Origin: Phenylobacterium hankyongense | GTDB taxonomy: Bacteria; Pseudomonadota; Alphaproteobacteria; Caulobacterales; Caulobacteraceae | Direction: 5' to 3' | NCBI RefSeq assembly: GCF_003254505.1 | Contig: NZ_QFYP01000001.1 | Span: 418,001-482,000 of the forward strand | Length of the DNA: 64,000 bases | Shown here: piece by piece, positions 53,447 through 61,773 of the stretch | Layout: every line of letters begins with the position of its first letter | How positions within the stretch are numbered: the stretch's first letter is position 1 | Program-made: the position numbers and the translations under genes | Notes under the pieces: model-generated | The model's database searches: none | The model's input: the letters and a program-made list of their open reading frames with translations, nothing else | What the model was told of the DNA's origin: nothing

Positions 53447-54013
53447 ATGATCCCGCTGTTCGCCGCCCTCGCCCTGCTCCTCGCCGACCAGCCGGCCGCC
53501 GCTGCGCCGCAGGCGCCGCCCGAGGCCAGCGCCGAGGCGGGCTTCCCGGCCGGCGCGCCGCACGACGACTACCAGTTCGTGGGCTGGTGCTACGGGGCGC
53601 TGCGCGGCTACATCGACCTGCACGACCAGGTGATGCCGGAGGTCACCCGCATCGAGTCGGAGTTCCGCAAGCCCGGGACCAAGCTCTCCGACGACCTGAA
53701 GGTCTACGCCGACCAGGAGCGCCAGGCCCGCGGCGACCTCAAGCGCTTCCAGGCGGCGCTCACCGCGGCGGAAAAGGCCAGCCTCAAGCCGATCAACGCC
53801 ATCGGCGCCGAGGCGGTCCGCAAGGGCCGCTCGGTCTGGAACGCCGGCCCGGAGGTCACCAAGGCCCGCATGGCGCAGGAGTGGATGAGCTGGACCCTAC
53901 CGGCCCGCTGCCAGGCCACGGCCGATGAGCTGGAACAGCGCGCCCGGCTGGCCGGTCCGGCCTTCCAGGTGAACGCCGACCCGGACGCCCCCAGCCCCGG
54001 CCCGACGAACTAA
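53447..54013 (+). CDS. Exported helical protein of unknown function
   Basis: The 188-residue product has a short signal peptide (about 1-19, AAA-APQ) and then YQFVGWCYGALRGYIDLHDQVMPEVTRIESEF (in parts) and ERQARGDLKRFQAALTAAEKASLKPIN, mostly helical, with two cysteines (in GWCYG and PARCQAT). I know only uncharacterised proteins of this shape from Caulobacterales. It follows the hydantoinase by 33 bases. Confidence 0.7.
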   Translation: MIPLFAALALLLADQPAAAAPQAPPEASAEAGFPAGAPHDDYQFVGWCYGALRGYIDLHDQVMPEVTRIESEFRKPGTKLSDDLKVYADQERQARGDLKRFQAALTAAEKASLKPINAIGAEAVRKGRSVWNAGPEVTKARMAQEWMSWTLPARCQATADELEQRARLAGPAFQVNADPDAPSPGPTN

Positions 54014-54036
54014 AACCGCACCGACATCCGCGCCAC

Positions 54037-54164
54037 GCTCCCCTCCCCCTTGCGGGAAGGGGTCGGGGGTGGGGGTGCAGGCTGTGAGTTCGCCGCTCTG
54101 GTCCGAAAGACGGAGCCGACACCCCCTCTCCCAACCCTCTCCCCGCAAGGGGGAGAGGGCTTCG
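54037..54164. repeat. Dispersed palindromic repeat, family R2
   Basis: It opens with GCTCCCCTCCCCCTTGCGGG and closes with CCCCGCAAGGGGGAGAGGG, enclosing a central stretch with GTCGGGGGTGGGGGTGCA. A near-identical copy lies at 61606-61734. It fills the first half of the 324-base gap 54014-54337; the rest of that gap holds no recognised motif beyond the TIGR03118 ribosome site. Confidence 0.85.
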
Positions 54165-54337
54165 AGCAATGTGAAAGCCACTCAACCTGGACCGTTATCC
54201 CGGCCCGGCGATCAATCGGAAATTGATCTTCGGACACGGGCCAAAGGTGACTCTGGTCAGTGCGCGGCGCGCCCGGTTCGCCGAGATTCCCCCGCCGTGG
54301 CCAGCACGCCAGCTGGGCCACGCCAGGGGAGAAAGCC

Positions 54338-55459
54338 ATGTTGCGTCTATCGACGAGCGCCGCGGCGATCGCGCTGGCGGCGGGCATGATTGCGAGTCCG
54401 GCCGTGGGCGCCCCGGCGCCCCTCACCGACGCCCAGCTCGGCACGGTGACGGCGGGGATCCGGTTCACGATCACCAACCAGGTGGCGGACCGGACCGGGG
54501 TCGCCCCGGTCACCGATCCCCTTCTGGTCAATCCCTGGGGATTGTCACAGGCGCCTGGCGGGCCGCTGTGGGTGGCCAACAACCACACCGACACCTCGAC
54601 CCTCTACAACAAGGACACCTTCGCGAAGATCGCCCTGAACGTCGCCGTCCCCGGCGGGCCGACCGGCACCACCTATGTGGGCCTGACCAACGCCTTCAAC
54701 ATCACCAGCGGCGGCGTCACCGGGCCGACCGCGTTCGCCTTCGCCACCGAGTCCGGCCAGATCCAGGGTTGGAACCTCAACGTCGACCCGACCCACGCCA
54801 TCGTGGCCGTCGACCAGTCCGCCAGCGGCTCGATCTTCAAGGGCCTGACGCTGGGGCTCGACGAGACCTCGGCGCGCCTGTTCGCCGCCGACTTCGGCAA
54901 CGGCGTCGTCAGCGTCTACGACACCAGCTTCAACAAGATCCGCAGCTTCACCGACCCGAAGCTGCCGGACGGCTACGTGCCCTTCAATGTCCAGAACCTG
55001 AGCGGCCTTCTGTACGTCGCCTTTGCGAAGAAGGAACCGGGCGCCGCCGACGAGACCGTCGGACGTGGGCTCGGGTTCGTGGACGTATTCGACACCGACG
55101 GCCATCTCCTGCGCCGACTGATCGAGCACGGCCGGCTGAACGCCCCCTGGGGCCTGGCCATCGCACCGGCCAATTTCGGCAAGTTCGCCGGCGCCCTGCT
55201 AGTCGGCAACTTCGGCGACGGGCGGATCGACGCCTATGACCGGACGACCGGCGCGTTCATCGGCGCCCTGCGGGACGAGGACCGCCGCAAGGTCTCGATC
55301 GAGGGCCTGTGGGCGCTGCGCACCGGCCCGAACGGCACGATCACCTTCTCGGCCGGTCCCGCCGAAGAGACCCAGGGGCTGCTGGGCTCGATCGGCCCGC
55401 AGGTGCGCACCTGGGGCCACGACGAGATGGCGAGCCTGGCTGAGATGCGGCTGCACTAG
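54338..55459 (+). CDS. TIGR03118 family exported protein with double-glycine-like motif
   Basis: The 373-residue product has a signal peptide (about 1-25) followed by LTDAQLGTVTAG (residues 29-40), which resembles the LSxxELxxVxGG leader cut by C39 peptidases. The rest is the TIGR03118 beta-propeller-like domain: DPLLVNPWGLSQAPGGPLWVANN (in parts), LFAADFGNGVVSVYD, LNAPWGLAIAPANFGKFAGALLVGNFGDGRIDAYD. Function of the family is unknown. GGGGAGAAAG precedes the ATG. It is the first gene of a unit with a C39 peptidase (8 bases on) and an outer-membrane barrel. Confidence 0.88.
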   Translation: MLRLSTSAAAIALAAGMIASPAVGAPAPLTDAQLGTVTAGIRFTITNQVADRTGVAPVTDPLLVNPWGLSQAPGGPLWVANNHTDTSTLYNKDTFAKIALNVAVPGGPTGTTYVGLTNAFNITSGGVTGPTAFAFATESGQIQGWNLNVDPTHAIVAVDQSASGSIFKGLTLGLDETSARLFAADFGNGVVSVYDTSFNKIRSFTDPKLPDGYVPFNVQNLSGLLYVAFAKKEPGAADETVGRGLGFVDVFDTDGHLLRRLIEHGRLNAPWGLAIAPANFGKFAGALLVGNFGDGRIDAYDRTTGAFIGALRDEDRRKVSIEGLWALRTGPNGTITFSAGPAEETQGLLGSIGPQVRTWGHDEMASLAEMRLH

Positions 55460-55467
55460 GCCCCGCC

Positions 55468-56160
55468 GTGGGCCAGCAGGCCTCCCGCGCCGGCCGCCTG
55501 CTGGCCTGGGCCGGCGCCGCGCTGCTGATCGCCGCCGCGCCCGCCGCGGCCGGCGCCGCGGGGTCGGACGTCCTGCGCCCGGACGCCAAGCCGGTGCGCA
55601 GCCTGCTGGAGCTGCGCGACGACCGGCTGGTGCGCCAGCACTGGGACCTGTCCTGCGGCGCCGCGGCCATCGCCACCCTGATGACCTACCAGCTGGGCGA
55701 TCCGGTCAGCGAGCGGCAGGCGGCGCTGGGCATGCTGCGGACGGGGGACGTCCGGCTGGTGCGCGCCCGGCTGGGCTTCTCGCTCCTGGACCTCAAGCGG
55801 TTCGCCGCCAGCCGCGGGTTCGCCGCCGCGGGCTATGCCGACCTCAGCCTGGACGAGCTGCTGGCCATGGCCCCGGCGGTGGCGCCGATCCGGGTGCGCG
55901 GCTTCGGCCATTTCGTGGTGGTGCGCGGCCGCCGCGGCGACCGGCTGCTGCTGGGCGATCCCGCCTTCGGCAACCGCACCATGAGCGTGGAGGGCTTCAT
56001 GCGCGCCTGGACCAGCCGTATCGGCTTCGTGGTGGCGCCGCCGAACGATCCCCAGCCGCCGAACCGGATGGGCGCGCCGCCCGAGCTGTTCCTGCTGCCG
56101 TCAGGCCCGGCGCTGCGCGCCGCCGACGCCGCCCTTCGCGCGGCCGGTGGCGCGTCGTGA
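55468..56160 (+). CDS. Periplasmic C39 family cysteine peptidase (FapD-like)
   Basis: The 230-residue product has a signal peptide (about 1-32) and a full C39 active site: Gln57 (VRQHWDLSCG) six before Cys63, His148 (RGFGHFVVVRG) and Asp164 (LGDPAFG). C39 peptidases cut after double-glycine motifs; stand-alone periplasmic forms such as FapD serve functional-amyloid or similar export. GFSLLDLKRFAASRGF is typical of that subgroup. It starts at a GTG eight bases after the TIGR03118 stop and overlaps the barrel gene by four bases (GTGA). Confidence 0.88.
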   Translation: MGQQASRAGRLLAWAGAALLIAAAPAAAGAAGSDVLRPDAKPVRSLLELRDDRLVRQHWDLSCGAAAIATLMTYQLGDPVSERQAALGMLRTGDVRLVRARLGFSLLDLKRFAASRGFAAAGYADLSLDELLAMAPAVAPIRVRGFGHFVVVRGRRGDRLLLGDPAFGNRTMSVEGFMRAWTSRIGFVVAPPNDPQPPNRMGAPPELFLLPSGPALRAADAALRAAGGAS

Positions 56161-57251
56161 AGCCCGCGATCCTGGTCCTGCTGCTGGCGGCGCTCGTCGC
56201 CGGCCCGGCGAAGGCGCAGCCGCTGACCCGCGAGGAGCTGGTCGCGGCGCTGAAGGCGCAGGAACGGGTGATCGGCGCGCTGGAGCAGCGGATCGCCGCC
56301 CTGGAACGTGAGCGGGCCGCCGCGCCGCCAATCCAGCAGATTCCCGCCCCCGCCCCGACCTCCATGGCGGCGGCTGGAACCGTGGCGCCGGCGGACGACG
56401 AGGCGGCGCTGGAGGCGCTGTCGCGCACCCTGGTCCAGCGCGGCGGCCTGGTGCTGCCGCCCTGGCGCATGGAGCTGATCCCGAGCTTCGCCTACAGCAA
56501 CCGCGAGGTGCAGGGGCTGGCGCTGGCCGCCACGCCGGAAGGCGTCCCCACGGTCGCCGACCAGCGCCTGCGCAGCGACCAGCTGCGCGCCAGCGCCGCC
56601 TTGCGGGTGGGCCTGCCGTGGTCGAGCCAGGCGGAGGTGCGGGTTCCCTACGCCTGGCTGCGCCAGTCCCGGGCGCTGGGCGACGGCTCGCACGCGGTCA
56701 ACGAGGGCTCCGGCCTGGGCGACGTGGAGCTGGCGCTCAGCCACCAGTTCCTGCGCGAGGCCGGGTGGCGGCCCGACCTGGTCGGCGGCCTCTCCTGGCG
56801 GTTCGCCACCGGCCGCGATCCGTTCCGCGCCCGCCTGGCGGCCGTGCAGCCGGGGTCGGGCGTCGACGAGGTCCGCGCCCGCGTCACCGCCGTGAAGAGC
56901 AGCGATCCGATGGTGTTCTTCGGCACCCTGTCCTTCGCCCATGCCCTGACCGCCCACGAGAGCTTCGGCGACGTGCAGCTCGGCGACGCCGTCGGCCTCG
57001 AGCTCGGGACCCTGCTGGCGGTCAGCCCGGAGACCTCGCTCACCGTCGGCCTCGCCCAGGAGTTCCGCGGCCGCACCCAGATCGACCGGGTCGGCTCGCC
57101 GGGGTCGGACACCGCCGCCGCCAGCCTGCAGCTCGGCCTCGACCGCGTGCTCGCCCCTAACGTCCTGCTGGACGTCTCCCTCGGCGTCGGCCTGACCCGC
57201 GACGCCCCCGACTACGCGGTGCAGGTCTCGCTGCCGATCCGCTTCCGCTGA
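56157..57251 (+). CDS. Outer-membrane beta-barrel protein with N-terminal coiled coil (FapF-like)
   Basis: The 364-residue product starts at a GTG inside the C39 stop codon. It has a signal peptide (about 1-20, AKA-QP), a coiled coil (TREELVAALKAQERVIGALEQRIAALERE, about 22-52), a Pro/Ala linker and then alternating beta strands (LSWRFATGRDP, MVFFGTLSFAH, LTVGLAQEFRG) ending VQVSLPIRFR with a C-terminal arginine after an aromatic strand, as in outer-membrane porins. FapF, which secretes amyloid subunits, has the same coiled coil-barrel design. Role as exporter is inferred. Confidence 0.85.
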   Translation: MKPAILVLLLAALVAGPAKAQPLTREELVAALKAQERVIGALEQRIAALERERAAAPPIQQIPAPAPTSMAAAGTVAPADDEAALEALSRTLVQRGGLVLPPWRMELIPSFAYSNREVQGLALAATPEGVPTVADQRLRSDQLRASAALRVGLPWSSQAEVRVPYAWLRQSRALGDGSHAVNEGSGLGDVELALSHQFLREAGWRPDLVGGLSWRFATGRDPFRARLAAVQPGSGVDEVRARVTAVKSSDPMVFFGTLSFAHALTAHESFGDVQLGDAVGLELGTLLAVSPETSLTVGLAQEFRGRTQIDRVGSPGSDTAAASLQLGLDRVLAPNVLLDVSLGVGLTRDAPDYAVQVSLPIRFR

Positions 57252-57287
57252 AGCGCTCCCTTAAGGCGCGGGGCCTAGCCTTGCCTC

Positions 57288-57554
57288 ATGCCCGCGGCCC
57301 TCTACCTGCTCGCCATCAACCTGGTCGCCTTCGCCGCATTCGCGGCCGACAAGGCGCGGGCCCGCCGCGGCGATCGGCGTATCCGCGAACGCACCCTGAT
57401 CGTGCTGGCGGCGCTCGGCGGCAGCCCCGGCGCCATCGCCGGCCAGCAGTTGCTGCGCCACAAGACCCGCAAGGAGCCGTTCCGCACCGTCCTGTGGCTG
57501 ATCGCCGGGACGCAGGCCACCGGCCTGGCCGTAGCGCTCTATCTCGCCAGGTAG
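57288..57554 (+). CDS. DUF1294 small membrane protein
   Basis: The 88-residue product has two or three membrane segments and the family pattern FAADKARARRGDRRIRERTLIVLAALGGSPGAIAGQQLLRHKTRK (in parts). Function unknown. Its 3' end overlaps the convergent aminotransferase gene by 16 bases. Confidence 0.87.
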   Translation: MPAALYLLAINLVAFAAFAADKARARRGDRRIRERTLIVLAALGGSPGAIAGQQLLRHKTRKEPFRTVLWLIAGTQATGLAVALYLAR

Positions 57555-58702
57555 GCCGCCAGCCGCCGCAGTCCCTCGGCGTTCTTCTCCGGCCGCGCGG
57601 CGAAGCACCAGCGCAGCCAGCCCTCGCCCTCGGCGCCGAACGCCCCGCCGGGCGCGAGGCCCAGCCCCGCCTCGGCGATCAGCCGCTTGGCGAGGTCGAC
57701 CGAGTCCGTGCAGCCGGCGATGCGGAAGAAGGCGTACATGCCGCCGTCCGGCTCCGGCGCCTCGATCCCCGGCAGCGCCCGCAGGCCCGCGAGCACCTGG
57801 TCCTTGGCCGCCGTCAGCTCGGCGCGCAGGGCCGCGACGTGCGGCTCGCCGTCCCTGAGCGCCGCCACCGCCGCGGTCTGGATGAAGTCCGGCGCGCAGG
57901 AAGTGTTGTACTCCAGGAGCACGCCCATCGCCGGCGTCAGCGCCGCCGGCATCACCATCCACCCCAGCCGCCAGCCGGTCATCCGCCAGGCCTTGGAGAA
58001 GCTGTTGGTGCTGATCAGCCGGTCCTGCGGCTCGGCCAGCGGCAGGAAGGACGGCGCCGACGTCCCGGGCCCAAAGCTCAGCCGCTCGTAGACGTCGTCG
58101 GCCACGAGCCAGATGCCGTAGGCGCGGCAGCGCTCGAGGATCGCGGCGCGGTCCTGCGCCGGCAGCGTCCAGCCGGTGGGGTTGTTGGGCGAGTTCAGGA
58201 ACAGCGCCCGGGTGTCCGGCGTCAGGGCGTCCATCAGCCGGTCGAGGTCGAGCCGCCAGCGCCCCTGCCCCGCGACCAGCGGCACAGTGGTCACCTGACC
58301 GGACATGATGCGGGGGATCTCCGCCACGTTGGGCCAGACGGGCGCCACCACCACCACCCTGTCGCCGGGCGAGACCACCGCCTGGGCGGCCAGCATCAGG
58401 GCGTTGACGCCGGAGTTGGTGATCGCCAGCCGCTCGGTCCCGATCGGCGTTCCGTGCAGGACGCCGAGGTAGTCGGCGAGCGCGCCGCGCAGGTCCTCGC
58501 GGCCGAGGTTGTGGGTGTAGAAGGTGGTCCCGGCGATCAGCGCCTGCGCCGCCGCCTCGCGGATGAAGGCCGGGGTCGGCTGGTCGGACTCGCCGAACCA
58601 GAACGGCAATACGCCGTCGCGGCCCAGCGCCGCATTGGCCACCTCGCGGATCTGCGAGGCGCGAAGGTTCAGGACTTCCGGACGGGCGAGCGGGGCGGAC
58701 AT
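57539..58702 (-). CDS. PLP-dependent class I/II aminotransferase
   Basis: The 387-residue product has LAITNSGVNALMLAAQAVVSPGDRVVVV, NSPNNPTGWTLP, the aspartate in WLVADDVYERL, the PLP-lysine in NSFSKAWRMTGWRLGW and the C-terminal arginine region RWCFAARP. This is the aspartate aminotransferase fold type I; substrate not evident. It overlaps DUF1294 at the 3' end. Confidence 0.92.
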   Translation of the reverse strand: MSAPLARPEVLNLRASQIREVANAALGRDGVLPFWFGESDQPTPAFIREAAAQALIAGTTFYTHNLGREDLRGALADYLGVLHGTPIGTERLAITNSGVNALMLAAQAVVSPGDRVVVVAPVWPNVAEIPRIMSGQVTTVPLVAGQGRWRLDLDRLMDALTPDTRALFLNSPNNPTGWTLPAQDRAAILERCRAYGIWLVADDVYERLSFGPGTSAPSFLPLAEPQDRLISTNSFSKAWRMTGWRLGWMVMPAALTPAMGVLLEYNTSCAPDFIQTAAVAALRDGEPHVAALRAELTAAKDQVLAGLRALPGIEAPEPDGGMYAFFRIAGCTDSVDLAKRLIAEAGLGLAPGGAFGAEGEGWLRWCFAARPEKNAEGLRRLAAYLAR

Positions 58703-58748
58703 CCAACCTCTGTAGCGCCGCCGGCCGCGCGCGCCAAAGCCTGCAGCG

Positions 58749-60011
58749 TCAGGTCGCGGCGATCGGGCTCAGCCGCCGCTCCTCCTGCCGCGCCAGGATG
58801 GCGGTCACCGCCATGTCGCCGGTGACGTTGCCCACGGTGCGGAAGATGTCGGGGATGACCTCCACGGCGATCAGGATCGGCAGCAGGTCCAGCGGCAGGC
58901 CGAGCGTCTGGCAGATCGGCCCGACGCTCATGAAGAACGACACCTGGCCGGGCAGGCCCACCGAGGCCACGCTCACCGCCAGCGCCACCACCACCGCGCC
59001 CAGATACTGCAACACACTCGGGTGCAGGCCGTAGACCTGGGCCACGAACACCGCCACCGCCAGGTTGGCGACCGGGCTGGTCAGCTTGAACACCGACACC
59101 GCCAGCGGCAGCACCAGTCCGGTGATCCGGTCGGGAATGCTCAGGTCGTCGCGGCTGCGCTCGACCATGGCCGGCAGGCAGGCGATCGACGACTGGGTGG
59201 CGAAGGCCATCACCTGCACCGGCGCCACGGCCCGGGTCCAGACGCCCAGCGACACCCGGCCGATCACCACCGCCGCCAGATAGGCCACCACGGTGACGCC
59301 GATATTGGCCGACGACACCGCCGCCACATAGTGGGCGATGACCCCCACCGCCCCGGCCCCGGCCTTCAGCCCGACGCCCAGCGTCAGCGCGAACACCCCC
59401 ACCGGCGCGGCCCACAGCACCCAGCGGACGATCACCACCATGGCGTCGGAGAGGGCGGCGAACATCTCGATCAACGGCGCCCGCCGCGCCTCCGGCAGCC
59501 GGGTCACCGCGAAGGCGAACACCACCGCGAACACCACCAGCGGCAGGATGGCGTCGTCGGCCGCCGCCTTGATCGGGTTGGTCGGCGCGAGGCCCTTGAG
59601 GAAGTCGGCGAAATGCGGCGCGGCCGCCAGCTCCGCCGGTGGGGCCGGCGCGCCGGCCCGCAGCGCCGCCGCGCCCTCGGGGCTCAGCGGCCAGAGCGCG
59701 TAGAGGCCGTGGCTGTAGGCCAGGGTGAAGGCGCAGCCCACCAGCAGGAGGACCAGGAACCAGCCCAACGCCTTGGCCGCCAGCCGCCCGGTGGCCGCGG
59801 CGTCGGCGACGCCGGCGATGCCCACCACCAGCACCGAGAACAGCAGCGGCACGACGGTCATCCTGAGGCCGTTGAGCCACAGCTCGCCCACCGCCTGGAC
59901 GGCCTCGATCGCCTGCTTCACCTGCGGCCCGGCGTAGGCCGCCGCCGCCGCGCCCAGCGCAAGCCCCGCCACGAGTGCGACCAGCACCCGTACGCTCAAC
60001 GATCGCAGCAT
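58749..60011 (-). CDS. Dicarboxylate/amino acid:cation symporter (DAACS family)
   Basis: The 420-residue product has about eight membrane segments, the serine-rich FATQSSIACLPAM re-entrant hairpin (SSS of GltP/DctA in reduced form), PTNPIKAAADDAILPLVVFA and TGDMAVTAI near the C-terminus. The family takes up glutamate, aspartate or C4-dicarboxylates with sodium or protons. The exact substrate is not told by the sequence. Confidence 0.92.
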   Translation of the reverse strand: MLRSLSVRVLVALVAGLALGAAAAAYAGPQVKQAIEAVQAVGELWLNGLRMTVVPLLFSVLVVGIAGVADAAATGRLAAKALGWFLVLLLVGCAFTLAYSHGLYALWPLSPEGAAALRAGAPAPPAELAAAPHFADFLKGLAPTNPIKAAADDAILPLVVFAVVFAFAVTRLPEARRAPLIEMFAALSDAMVVIVRWVLWAAPVGVFALTLGVGLKAGAGAVGVIAHYVAAVSSANIGVTVVAYLAAVVIGRVSLGVWTRAVAPVQVMAFATQSSIACLPAMVERSRDDLSIPDRITGLVLPLAVSVFKLTSPVANLAVAVFVAQVYGLHPSVLQYLGAVVVALAVSVASVGLPGQVSFFMSVGPICQTLGLPLDLLPILIAVEVIPDIFRTVGNVTGDMAVTAILARQEERRLSPIAAT

Positions 60012-60080
60012 CCCAGCCCTCCAGCGGACGCCGAGCCTAGGGCGGCGGCGACGGCTCCGCCAGAGGGCGGGCGCCAGGCC

Positions 60081-61184
60081 TTACGGCCGGACTTCGAACA
60101 CCAGGTTGAACGGCGTCTCCGTCGCCCGCCGGAAGCGGGTGAAGCCGGCCTGTTCGGTCACCTGGCGCAACCGGCGTTCACCGGCCTGCGCGCCGAGGCC
60201 GAGACCCACCTCCTGGCTCAGCGACGCCGGGGTGCAGATCATCGTCGAGGCCGAATAGAACATCCGCCCGATCGGATTGAGGTTGTCGGCCATGTCGTCG
60301 TTGGCGAACGGCTCGACCAGCAGCCAGGTCCCGTCCGGCTTCAGGCTCTCGCGGATGTGGCGCGCCGCGCCGACCGGGTCGCCCATGTCGTGCAGGGCGT
60401 CGAAGATGCAGACCAGGTCGTAGTCGCGGGCCGGGAAGGCCTTGGCCGAGGCGACATGGAACTCCACCCGGTCCTCCACGCCGGCCTCCTTGGCCGCCGC
60501 CCGCGCGCGGGCGATGGAGCCCTCATGGTAGTCGAGGCCCACGAAGTGCGACTTCGGGAACGCCTTGGCCATCAGGATCGTGGAGGCGCCGTGGCCGCAG
60601 CCCACGTCCGCCACCAGCGCGCCGGCCGCCAGCTTGGCCTCCACCCCCTCCAGCGCCGGGATCCATTCGGAGATCAGGTGGGCGTTGTAGCCGGGCCGGA
60701 AGAACCGCTCGGTGCCGCGGAACAGGCAGGCGTCGTGCTCGTGCCAGCCGACCCCGGCGCCGCTCTTGAACGCCTGCTCGATCTTCGCCTCGTCCCGCCA
60801 CACCGCGCACAGCAGCTCGAAGCCGCCGGCCATGAACGCCGGGCTCTCCTCGTCGGCGAACACCATCGCCTGCTCGGGAGACAGCGAAAACCGCTCGGTG
60901 GCCTTGTCATAGGTGACGTAGCCGGACGCCGCCTGCGCGCTCAGCCACTCGCGGACGTAGCGCTCGGTGGTCTCGGTGGCGGCGGCCAGGTCGGCGGGGG
61001 TCGAGGGCCCCAGCCGCGCCAGGGCCTTGTAGAGCCCCAGCCGGTCGCCCAGCATGACCAGCGCGCCGGAGATCGCCGCGCCCATGTCGCCGACCATCTG
61101 GCCGAGAAAGGCGTCCAGCTTCTGCGGATCGAACACCCCGGGGGGCGGCGAGCCGGCGGGCGTGTGGAGCGTATCGGATGCCAC
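60081..61184 (-). CDS. SAM-dependent methyltransferase with N-terminal winged helix
   Basis: The 367-residue product has an N-terminal winged-helix dimerisation domain (GLYKALARLGPSTPADLAAATETTERYVREWL in parts), as in O-methyltransferases and some regulators, then a class I methyltransferase domain: VADVGCGHGASTILMA (SAM loop), FDALHDMGDPVGAARHIRESLKPDG. Target unknown. Confidence 0.88.
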   Translation of the reverse strand: MASDTLHTPAGSPPPGVFDPQKLDAFLGQMVGDMGAAISGALVMLGDRLGLYKALARLGPSTPADLAAATETTERYVREWLSAQAASGYVTYDKATERFSLSPEQAMVFADEESPAFMAGGFELLCAVWRDEAKIEQAFKSGAGVGWHEHDACLFRGTERFFRPGYNAHLISEWIPALEGVEAKLAAGALVADVGCGHGASTILMAKAFPKSHFVGLDYHEGSIARARAAAKEAGVEDRVEFHVASAKAFPARDYDLVCIFDALHDMGDPVGAARHIRESLKPDGTWLLVEPFANDDMADNLNPIGRMFYSASTMICTPASLSQEVGLGLGAQAGERRLRQVTEQAGFTRFRRATETPFNLVFEVRP

Positions 61185-61401
61185 GGGACCATCTCCTGTC
61201 CTGGGCGGGCGCAGGGGGCCGCACCCGCCGGTTTGACCGGCCGCCGCCGCCGCGGCGGGCGGCGCGTCGGTGGGGGGATACTCGTCTGGAACGCGCGGAC
61301 CATACCCCCGGCGAAAGACCCGCGGTATGTCAAAGTATCGTGTGCGTGCGCTTTGCAGCCGCGGGGAACCTGCCTACCCTGCGCCGCCACGGAGGACTTC
61401 C

Positions 61402-61584
61402 ATGGCCGGCCTGAAGGACAAGCGCGGCTTCATCGACAAGGACCGGCTTGACCTCTCCGAGCGCAAGGCGGTCGAATACTGGATGAAGCGCTGGGGCGTG
61501 ACGAAGGACCAGATCACGGCGGCCCACCGCAAGGTCGGCCGCATGACCAAGGACATCGCCGCCGAGCTCGGCAAGAAGCGCTAG
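61402..61584 (+). CDS. DUF3606 small basic protein
   Basis: The 60-residue product (DRLDLSERKAVEYWMKRWGVTKDQI, AHRKVG) matches the DUF3606 pattern, short helical proteins of unknown role common in Proteobacteria. GGAGG seven bases before ATG 61402 fixes the start. It is followed by an R2 repeat. Confidence 0.88.
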   Translation: MAGLKDKRGFIDKDRLDLSERKAVEYWMKRWGVTKDQITAAHRKVGRMTKDIAAELGKKR

Positions 61585-61605
61585 GACGGAGCGGTATTCG
61601 GTTGG

Positions 61606-61734
61606 CGCTCCCCTCCCCCTTGCGGGGAGGGGTCGGGGGTGGGGGTGCAAGCTGTGAGATCGCCGCTCTGCCCCGAAAAGCCGAGCTGACACCCCCTCAC
61701 CCAACCCTCTCCCCGCAAGGGGGAGAGGGCTTCG
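61606..61734. repeat. Dispersed palindromic repeat, family R2 (second copy)
   Basis: Same module order as 54037-54164: GCTCCCCTCCCCCTTGCGGG, then GTCGGGGGTGGGGGTGCAAGC, then CCCCGCAAGGGGGAGAGGG. It lies between DUF3606 and the convergent zinc dehydrogenase gene. Confidence 0.85.
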
Positions 61735-61773
61735 CGCCGCCCGTCTCGTGAACGTCGATCCGGCCCTCTGTCC

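Noticed and set aside
54338..57251. A complete Fap functional-amyloid operon
   Set aside because: No repeat-containing FapB/FapC-like or FapA-like gene is present; only FapD- and FapF-like parts are seen.
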